Notes under the pieces: generated by a model
The model's database searches: none
What the model saw: the letters and a program-made list of their open reading frames with translations, nothing else
What the model was told of the DNA's origin: nothing
Shown here: one piece after another, positions 57,786 to 64,000 of the stretch
How positions within the stretch are numbered: the stretch's first letter is position 1
How the letters are laid out: every line of letters begins with the position of its first letter
DNA from: Amycolatopsis xylanica
Lineage (GTDB): Bacteria; Actinomycetota; Actinomycetes; Mycobacteriales; Pseudonocardiaceae
Direction of reading: 5' to 3'
Length of the DNA stretch: 64,000 nt
Assembly (NCBI RefSeq): GCF_900107045.1
Contig: NZ_FNON01000002.1
Location: 620,001-684,000 of the forward strand
Translations under genes and position numbers: made by a program

Positions 57786-59516
57786 CTAGGCTGAAGCCGC
57801 ATGTACGAGGCGTGCGTAAGGCCCGTCCGCGGCGAGTAACTCCGCATGGCTGCCGAGCTCGGTGATCCGGCCGCCCTCGATGACCGCGACCCGGTCCGCC
57901 GCGGCCGCGGTGTGCAGCCGGTGCGCGATCGCGATGACCGTGCGGCCCTCGAGCACGCCGTTCAGCGAACGCTCCAGCTCACGCGCCGAGCCCGTGTCCA
58001 GCAACGAGGTCGCCTCGTCGAGCACCAGCGTGTGCGGGTCGGCCAGCACCACCCGCGCGAGCGCGAGCTGCTGGGCCATCGCCGCGGGAACCGCCTGCTC
58101 GCCGGAGCCGAGCTTGGTGTCGAGCCCGTCCGGCAACGACTCCGCCCACTCGAGCGCGCCGACCGACGCCAACGCTGCCAGCAGCTCGGCGTCCGACCAC
58201 GAACCCGCGGGCAGGCACAGGTTGTCCCGCAGCGTGCCCGCGAACACGTGATGCTCCTGCGTCAGCAGCAGCACCTCGCCGCGCAGCACGTCGTCGGTCA
58301 GCGAGGACACCTCGTCGTCGCCGATGCGCACCGAGCCCGCGGTCGGCGCCGCGATCCCGGCGAGCAGCCTGCCGAGCGTCGACTTGCCGGCACCGGACGG
58401 CCCGACGATCGCGAGCCGCTGGCCACGCGGGACGTGCAGGTCGATGCCGTGCAGCACCTCGCGCTCGTCGTTGTAGCCGAAGCGCACACCGGTGACCTCG
58501 ATGTCGCGCCCGACCGGGACACGCGAGACCAGGCCGGTGCGCTCGACCGGCTTCACCCCGAGCACGCGGCGCAGCGCGGCCATCGCGACCTGCAGGTCCT
58601 CCAACCAGAACAGGGCCTCGTTCAGCGGCCCCGCCATCACCTGGACGTAGACGAGCATGGTGGCGATCGTGCCGAGCCCGGTCCAGCCGTTGCCGTAGGC
58701 GATCATGCCGAGCACGAGCATCGCGGCCAGCGGCAGCACGTAGCTGATCTCCAGCGCGGGCAGCCACCGCATCTGCAGCGCGCGCAGCCTGCGCTCGCCG
58801 TAAACAGCCTGGTCGAGCGCGGCGTGACCGGCTTCGACGCGGCGGGCACGCAGGCTCAGCGCGTCGACCGTCCGCGCGCCCTCGACCGACTCGTGCATGG
58901 TCGAGCTCAGGTCGGCCCAGCGTTCGAGCATCCACTGCATGACCGCAGGGACCCGCCGCTGGTACCAGACGTTGACGCAGACCAGCAGCGGCGCCGAGAT
59001 CAGCATGGCCAGCGAGAGCAGCGGCGAGGTGAACACCATCGCGATCAGCGTGAACACCACGGAGATCACCGCGACGAGGATCTCCGGCGCGGCGTTGCGC
59101 ACCGCGAAGTCGACCCGGCTGATGTCGGTGGTCGCCCGGCTGAGCAGGTCACCGGTGCCCGCCGCCTCGACCGTGCCGAGCGGCAGGGTCAGCGCGTTCG
59201 CCACGAACTGCTCGCGGTTGTGCGCCAGCACCTGCTCGCCGAACACGCGGCCGCGGTAGCGGGCGACGCGCTTGACCCAGGCCTGCGCCAGCAGCACGAC
59301 CACGAAGATCCCGGCCAGCACGCTGACCCGGCCAGCCGTGGTGCCTTCCAGCACCGAGTCGACCAGCAGGCCCAGCAGCTGCGGGCCGGCCAGCCCGATC
59401 ACGGTGGCCAGGCAGAACATCGACATCATGATCGTGAACTCACGCCGGTTGGCGGCCGCGGTGGCACGCACCCAGCCACGCACCTCACGCGGTGACGCGA
59501 GCGGAAGTCGTTTCAT
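57786..59516 (-). CDS. Heterodimeric ABC exporter, subunit with intact Walker A but degenerate signature
   Basis: A 576-residue half-transporter: six membrane helices, then an ATPase domain. Walker A 'GPSGAGKST', Q-loop 'LLTQEHHVF', Walker B 'TLVLDEATSLLD' and H-loop 'IAIAHRL' are intact. The LSGGQ signature is replaced by 'VPAAM' (in 'GEQAVPAAMAQQLALAR'). In a dimer with the neighbouring subunit, its Walker A would face the partner's good signature. It overlaps that gene by 4 bp. It probably exports a peptide, lipid or drug; substrate unknown. Confidence 0.93.
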   Translation of the reverse strand: MKRLPLASPREVRGWVRATAAANRREFTIMMSMFCLATVIGLAGPQLLGLLVDSVLEGTTAGRVSVLAGIFVVVLLAQAWVKRVARYRGRVFGEQVLAHNREQFVANALTLPLGTVEAAGTGDLLSRATTDISRVDFAVRNAAPEILVAVISVVFTLIAMVFTSPLLSLAMLISAPLLVCVNVWYQRRVPAVMQWMLERWADLSSTMHESVEGARTVDALSLRARRVEAGHAALDQAVYGERRLRALQMRWLPALEISYVLPLAAMLVLGMIAYGNGWTGLGTIATMLVYVQVMAGPLNEALFWLEDLQVAMAALRRVLGVKPVERTGLVSRVPVGRDIEVTGVRFGYNDEREVLHGIDLHVPRGQRLAIVGPSGAGKSTLGRLLAGIAAPTAGSVRIGDDEVSSLTDDVLRGEVLLLTQEHHVFAGTLRDNLCLPAGSWSDAELLAALASVGALEWAESLPDGLDTKLGSGEQAVPAAMAQQLALARVVLADPHTLVLDEATSLLDTGSARELERSLNGVLEGRTVIAIAHRLHTAAAADRVAVIEGGRITELGSHAELLAADGPYARLVHAASA

Positions 59517-61165
59517 GCCGGTACCTTCAAGCTGATCACACGGTCCGCCACATGTGTCCACAAGGGACTTTGCGCGAACACGACGGTGGTCTTTCCCTGA
59601 CGCAGATGGGCGATGCGTTCGGTGATGCGGGCCTCGGTGTGCGCGTCGACGGCCGAGGTCGGCTCGTCGAGCAGGAGCACGTCGGCGTCGGTGGCCAGCG
59701 CGCGGGCCAGGTTCAGCCGCTGCCGCTGCCCGCCGGAGACCTCGCGGCCACGCTCGCCGATCAGCTCGTCGACCCCGTTCGGCAGTGCCTCGACGATGTC
59801 CTCGGCGTCGGCCGCGAACAGCGCCGCCGCGACGCCGACCTCGCTCGGGTTCGGCGGCGTGACCTGCTCGCGCAGGATGCCGGAGAACCAGATGTCCTGG
59901 TTGTGCGCGAACACCACGCGCCGCCGCAGCTCGGTCAGCGTGACCCGGTCGGCCTCGATTCCGCCGATCAGCACCCGCTCACCCTCAGCCGCGTCGACGA
60001 ACCTCGAAAGCCTTTCGGCCAGCGGTTCGCCCGCCGCGCCCGCGTCGATCACGGTCAGCCGCCCGGCCTCGATGGTGAGGCCCGACTCGGAGTCGAACAG
60101 GTCCAGTGCGCCTTCAGGGAGCTTCTCAGGCTGCGCGGGATCGACCAGTTTCGGCTCCAGTGCAAGGATTCCGCAGACCTTCTTCGCCGAGACGAGACCG
60201 CCACTGATCGAGCTCGCCGCCTCGGTCGCGGTCATCACCGGCACCACGAGGTACGCCGAAACGCCGTAGAACGCGACGAGCTCGCCGACGGTGATCGTGC
60301 CGTCGAGCGCGAGCTGCGCGCCGAGCCAGGTGATGGCGATGGTGACCAGGCCCGGCAGCGCGATCTCGGCCGCGGCCAGCAGGCTCTCGCTGCGTCCGAC
60401 CTCGACACCCGCGCGCCGCACGCGCTGGCTGGCCTCGCGGAACCGGCCGAGGAACTGCCGTTCCCCGCCGACGCCGCGCAGGATCCGCAGGCCGGACACG
60501 ATGTCGGCGCCGAGCGCGTTGACGTCGGTGAGGTCCTCACGCTGGGCGGCCTTGCGCTTCTGCAGCGGGGCCAGCAGCGGGCCGATGCCGAGCACCGCCA
60601 GCGGCACGCCGACCAGCGCGACCACGCCGAGCAGCACCGAGTTGGTCAGCAGTGCGATCCCGATCACCACGAACGCGATCACCGAGCCGAACACCCGGCC
60701 CATGACCTCGAACACATTGCCGATGTAGTTGATGTCGGACGAGGCGATCGCGACCACGTTCCCGGTGGTCGTCCGCTCACGCAGGCTCGCGCCGAGCTTC
60801 GCCGTGTGCTCGGTGACCAGGCGCTGGGTCGTGCAGGCGCCATGCAGCCAGTTGCCGTAGGAGATGAAGTGGGTGATCGTGCCGAACACCGTCTGGCCGA
60901 CGCCGAGCAGCGCGGCGATGATCGCCCAGCGCCAGACGTCCGGCCAGCTCTTGGCGGTGATCGCCTCGATGCCCTTGCCGATCACCAGCGGCAGCACCGC
61001 GGCTGGCAGTGACCACAGCGCGGCCGCCAACGCCACCGCGACGGCTTCCTTCGCGCGTGCGCGCAGCAGCGCGAGCAGGTACCGCCCGGCGGTGAGGCGC
61101 GCGGGCAGCTTGATCGCGGGGAAGGAATACGTGGCGGAGAGCACGATCATCGACGTTAAGCGCAC
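59513..61165 (-). CDS. Heterodimeric ABC exporter, subunit with degenerate Walker A
   Basis: A 550-residue half-transporter. The transmembrane domain is normal and the signature 'VSGGQRQR' and Walker B '[12 protein letters not shown]' are intact. The Walker A loop reads '[12 protein letters not shown]', with Lys replaced by Glu and Ser/Thr by Pro/Leu, and the H-loop His is Gln ('FAQSPLW'). It therefore should not hydrolyse ATP at its own site but donates a working signature to its partner. First gene of the two-gene unit, divergent from purL by 49 bp. Confidence 0.93.
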   Translation of the reverse strand: MRLTSMIVLSATYSFPAIKLPARLTAGRYLLALLRARAKEAVAVALAAALWSLPAAVLPLVIGKGIEAITAKSWPDVWRWAIIAALLGVGQTVFGTITHFISYGNWLHGACTTQRLVTEHTAKLGASLRERTTTGNVVAIASSDINYIGNVFEVMGRVFGSVIAFVVIGIALLTNSVLLGVVALVGVPLAVLGIGPLLAPLQKRKAAQREDLTDVNALGADIVSGLRILRGVGGERQFLGRFREASQRVRRAGVEVGRSESLLAAAEIALPGLVTIAITWLGAQLALDGTITVGELVAFYGVSAYLVVPVMTATEAASSISGGLVSAKKVCGILALEPKLVDPAQPEKLPEGALDLFDSESGLTIEAGRLTVIDAGAAGEPLAERLSRFVDAAEGERVLIGGIEADRVTLTELRRRVVFAHNQDIWFSGILREQVTPPNPSEVGVAAALFAADAEDIVEALPNGVDELIGERGREVSGGQRQRLNLARALATDADVLLLDEPTSAVDAHTEARITERIAHLRQGKTTVVFAQSPLWTHVADRVISLKVPA

Positions 61166-61214
61166 CGGCGGCCTCCGCGCGACCGATTTTTCCGGCTCCG
61201 ACTACGCTCGGGTC

Positions 61215-63425
61215 GTGCAGCAGCCTTACCTCGAACTCGGCCTGACCGACGATGAGTACGCCCGCATCCGCGAGATCCTCGGCCGCTACCCGACCGATGC
61301 GGAACTCGCCATGTACTCGGTGATGTGGAGCGAGCACTGCTCGTACAAGTCGTCGAAAAAGCACTTGCGCTACTTTGCGCGCACGGCCACGCCGTCGATG
61401 CTCGCGGGCATCGGCGAGAACGCGGGCGTGGTCGACGCCGGCGACGGCTGGGCGGTCACGTTCAAGATCGAGAGCCACAACCATCCGTCCTATGTGGAGC
61501 CTTATCAGGGCGCGGCGACCGGTGTCGGCGGCATCGTGCGCGACATCATGGCGATGGGCGCGCGCCCGCTGGCGGTCGCCGACTCACTGCGCTTCGGCCC
61601 GGCCGACGCGCCCGACACCCGCCGCGTGCTGCCCGGCGCGGTCGCGGGCATCGGTGGTTACGGCAACAGCCTCGGCCTGCCCAACATCGGCGGCGAGCTG
61701 GTCTTCGACGAGTCGTACGCGGGTAACCCGCTGATCAACGCGCTGTGCGTGGGCGCGATGCGCGTCGAGGACCTGCACCTGGCGCACGCGTCGGGCGTCG
61801 GCAACCGGATCATCCTGTTCGGCGCGCGGACCGGGCTCGACGGCATCGGCGGCGTGTCCGTGCTCGCGAGCGACACGTTCGGCACGGACACCGGCCGCAA
61901 GAAGCTGCCCAGCGTGCAGGTCGGCGACCCCTTCACGGAGAAGGTGCTCATCGAGTGCTGCCTGGAGCTGTTCGCGGCCAAGCTGGTCGTCGGCATCCAG
62001 GACCTCGGCGGCGCGGGGCTGGCTTGCGCGACCTCGGAGCTGGCCGCGGCCGGTGACGGCGGTATGCGCATCGAACTCGACCGGGTTCCGTTGCGCGCAC
62101 AGGGAATGACTGCGGCCGAGGTGCTCGCGAGCGAGTCGCAGGAACGCATGTGCGCGGTGGTCGCACCGTCCGATGTGGACGCCTTCATGAAGGTCTGCGA
62201 GAAGTGGGACGTGCTCGCCACCGACATCGGCGAGGTCACCGACGGCGAGCGCCTGGTGATCACCTGGCATGGTGAGACGGTCGTCGACGTGCCGCCGCGC
62301 ACGGTCGCCCACGAGGGCCCGGTGTACGACCGCCCGATCGCCCGTCCGTCCACTCAGGACGCCGTGGTCGCCGACACCTCGGCGTCGCTGCCGCGTCCGT
62401 CGAGCGCCGCCGAGCTACGGGAAACGGTGCTGCGCTTGATCTCCGCGCCGAACCAGGCGTCGAAGGAATGGGTCACGCAGCAGTACGACCGGTACGTGCG
62501 CGGCAACACGGTGCTCGCGCAGCCGTCCGACTCCGGCATGATCCGCATCGACGAGTCGACCGGCCGCGGCGTCGCGGTCTCGACCGACTGCAACAGCCGT
62601 TTCGTCTACCTGGACCCGTATGCCGGCTCGCAACTGGCGCTGGCCGAGGCATACCGCAACGTGGCGGTCAGCGGCGCGACCCCGGTCGCGGTGTCGGACT
62701 GCCTCAACTTCGGCGCGCCGACCGACCCCGGCGTGATGTGGCAGTTCGAGCGGTCGGTGCACGGCATCGCCGACGGCTGCGTCGAACTCGGCATCCCGGT
62801 CACCGGCGGCAACGTCAGCTTCTTCAACCAGACCGGCTCGACCGCGATCCTGCCCACCCCGGTCGTCGGCGTGCTCGGCGTGATCGACGACGTCACCCGC
62901 CGCATCCCCACCGGCGTCGGCTCCGAGCCAGGCGAGATGCTGATCCTGCTCGGCGAGACCTTCGACGAACTCGACGGTTCGGCCTGGGCCCAGCTGCACG
63001 GCCACCTCGGCGGCGTTCCCCCGAAGGTCGACTTCGCCCGCGAGAAACTGCTCGCGGACGTGGTGCTCGCGGGCTCACGCGACGGCATGATCTCGGCCGC
63101 GCACGACCTGTCCGACGGCGGCCTGGCACAGGCTCTGGTCGAGATGGTCCTCATTGGACAGTGCGGCGCGCGTGCGTTCCTCGACGACCGCGCGGACCCG
63201 TTCGTACAGCTGTTCTCGGAGTCGTCAGGCCGGATTCTGGTCGCGGTGCCCCGATCGGAGGAGCTGCGCTTCACCGAGATGTGCAAGGCGCGCTACCTGC
63301 CGTGGCGCAAGACGGGCGTGGTCGACCCGGAGTCGGGAACCCTTGAGTTGCAAGGCATCACGGAGTTCACCCTCGACGAGCTCCGCGAAACCTGGGAAGC
63401 CACCCTCCCCAAGCTCTTCGCCTAA
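61215..63425 (+). CDS. purL: Phosphoribosylformylglycinamidine synthase subunit PurL
   Basis: A 736-residue small-type PurL, counterpart of Rv0803. It starts '[17 protein letters not shown]' after a GTG, followed by '[18 protein letters not shown]', which includes the catalytic His region, and the two AIRS-like ATP domains. With PurQ and PurS it makes FGAM from FGAR. The GTG at 61215 is favoured: TACGCT about 6 bp upstream could be a -10 for leaderless translation, and no ATG exists nearby. Its stop is 2 bp before a family A palindrome. Confidence 0.96.
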   Translation: MQQPYLELGLTDDEYARIREILGRYPTDAELAMYSVMWSEHCSYKSSKKHLRYFARTATPSMLAGIGENAGVVDAGDGWAVTFKIESHNHPSYVEPYQGAATGVGGIVRDIMAMGARPLAVADSLRFGPADAPDTRRVLPGAVAGIGGYGNSLGLPNIGGELVFDESYAGNPLINALCVGAMRVEDLHLAHASGVGNRIILFGARTGLDGIGGVSVLASDTFGTDTGRKKLPSVQVGDPFTEKVLIECCLELFAAKLVVGIQDLGGAGLACATSELAAAGDGGMRIELDRVPLRAQGMTAAEVLASESQERMCAVVAPSDVDAFMKVCEKWDVLATDIGEVTDGERLVITWHGETVVDVPPRTVAHEGPVYDRPIARPSTQDAVVADTSASLPRPSSAAELRETVLRLISAPNQASKEWVTQQYDRYVRGNTVLAQPSDSGMIRIDESTGRGVAVSTDCNSRFVYLDPYAGSQLALAEAYRNVAVSGATPVAVSDCLNFGAPTDPGVMWQFERSVHGIADGCVELGIPVTGGNVSFFNQTGSTAILPTPVVGVLGVIDDVTRRIPTGVGSEPGEMLILLGETFDELDGSAWAQLHGHLGGVPPKVDFAREKLLADVVLAGSRDGMISAAHDLSDGGLAQALVEMVLIGQCGARAFLDDRADPFVQLFSESSGRILVAVPRSEELRFTEMCKARYLPWRKTGVVDPESGTLELQGITEFTLDELRETWEATLPKLFA

Positions 63426-63426
63426 G

Positions 63427-63485
63427 CGGGATAAAGCGGGCTTTATCCCGGACGCTCTTCCCGGGATAAAGCCCGCTTTATCCCG
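63427..63485. repeat. Family A long palindrome, copy 3
   Basis: Perfect 25-bp arms (63427-63451, 63461-63485) flank a 9-nt spacer, ACGCTCTTC. The arms match copy 1 almost completely, including the outer CCGGG. It starts 2 bp after the purL stop and is followed by a GGGCCC hairpin (63484-63502) before the convergent pentapeptide gene. Confidence 0.92.
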
Positions 63486-63501
63486 GGCCCGACCCCGGGC
63501 C

Positions 63502-64000
63502 CTACGCGACCACGATGCGGGCCTTGCCGTCACGGAGTGGCTCGAGTTTCCATTCCGGCGGCAGCGCGATCTCCTGGTCGGGGTCGACCATGGTGTTGTA
63601 CAGCTCCAGCGACTTCGGTGCCTGCTTGAAGGTCAGGTCCACGTGCCCGCCGAACCGCGTCTGGTGCAGGCTCAACCCGTTGGTGAACGTCACGTCCTTC
63701 AGGTCCGCGTCGCCCGCGAACACCGCGTACTTGAAGTTCGTCTCGCCAGCGAAGGTGGCGCCGCGGAAGTCGGCCTTCGCGCCGAAGATCGTGCCGCTGA
63801 ACCAGGCGCGCTGCTGGAAAGTCGTGTCACGGCAACGGAAAGAGCCGATGAGCCTGCCCCTGGTCGACCCGGCGGCGGTGAAGTACGCCGGGCCCAGTAT
63901 CCGGCAGCCGCTCAGGTTCGTGCTGCTGTGCAAACCCGCGTAGCGCAACAGGATCTTGCCGATCTTGCGCCCGGACAGATCGAGATACTCGACCGCCGCA
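63502..64000 (-). CDS. Pentapeptide-repeat protein (5' part beyond the window)
   Basis: The frame is open from 64000 to the stop at 63502, so at least 165 residues are present and the true start is outside. Repeats of the A(D/N)Lxx type are seen, including 'FRGATFAGETNFKYAVFAGD' and 'ADLKDVTFTNGLSL', which build a right-handed beta-helix. Such proteins range from DNA-gyrase protectors to membrane scaffolds; this part does not distinguish them. A TTG inside the frame (63948) is not a convincing start because the upstream codons are also repeat-like. Confidence 0.82.
   Translation of the reverse strand, partial: AAVEYLDLSGRKIGKILLRYAGLHSSTNLSGCRILGPAYFTAAGSTRGRLIGSFRCRDTTFQQRAWFSGTIFGAKADFRGATFAGETNFKYAVFAGDADLKDVTFTNGLSLHQTRFGGHVDLTFKQAPKSLELYNTMVDPDQEIALPPEWKLEPLRDGKARIVVA

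Noticed and set aside
57846..59495. 549-codon open frame antisense to the ABC exporter
   Set aside because: Composition is Arg/His/Gln-rich with no domains, typical of a high-GC antisense shadow; the other strand encodes a clear transporter.

Overview
The window is high-GC, gene-dense actinobacterial chromosome. It carries mycothiol synthase (mshD), an orphan GlnR, an LCP wall ligase, an LmeA-type phospholipid-binding protein, an RsiG-type anti-sigma factor and a cysteine leader peptide. From about 9.9 to 33 kb the order follows Mycobacterium tuberculosis Rv0810c-Rv0823c (DUF3073, YgfZ, PabC, nitrobindin, DUF1416, rhodanese, thioredoxin, LmeA, GlnR, MshD, PstB, PhoU, LCP, Dus), and purS-purQ...purL at 56-63 kb matches Rv0787A/Rv0788...Rv0803. 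Gene content and the long palindromic terminators suggest Pseudonocardiaceae, most likely Amycolatopsis; this is an inference from memory of gene order, not a database result.

Layout. 0-9.8 kb: a VOC protein, a UPF0303 protein, then an ABC importer operon (solute-binding lipoprotein, ATPase, two permeases, beta-propeller) divergent from a GntR/FCD regulator and a DapA-family lyase, then a secreted alpha/beta hydrolase and 3-hydroxyacyl-CoA dehydrogenase. 9.8-33 kb: the mycobacteria-like block, with an L-asparaginase/RsiG pair, a pxpB-pxpC-ParB-like trio and a complete pstSCAB operon inserted relative to M. tuberculosis. Sulfur metabolism (leader peptide, DUF4395, sulfurtransferase, DUF1416) and phosphate uptake (PHO-box-like repeats, pstSCAB, phoU) are the clearest regulated units. 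A GGDEF protein and RsiG put c-di-GMP synthesis and c-di-GMP sensing in one window. 33-42 kb: accessory genes, including a macro domain protein, a type II toxin-antitoxin pair, a DUF2339 protein, a SodC-like protein, an EamA transporter and a Tat-exported phosphoesterase. 42-48.5 kb: a repeat-dense non-coding gap, a two-gene adenylation-carrier/FAD enzyme cassette, a nucleotidyltransferase and a HelD RNA-polymerase-associated helicase. 48.5-55.5 kb: an Lrp regulator divergent from an amine oxidase, aldehyde dehydrogenase and permease (putrescine/GABA-type catabolism), then a GMC oxidoreductase. 55.5-64 kb: L,D-transpeptidase, purS-purQ, a hydrolase, a heterodimeric ABC exporter, purL, and a pentapeptide-repeat gene running off the end.

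The most unusual structure is a set of interspersed long perfect or near-perfect palindromes, in at least three sequence families, that sit at gene 3' ends, mostly between convergent genes, and often contribute the stop codon itself. Other points worth following are an ABC exporter whose two halves show complementary loss of ATP-site motifs, a 35-bp perfect palindrome inside the 5' coding end of pstC, mutually exclusive hairpins before helD, and the stand-alone adenylation-carrier plus flavoenzyme pair.
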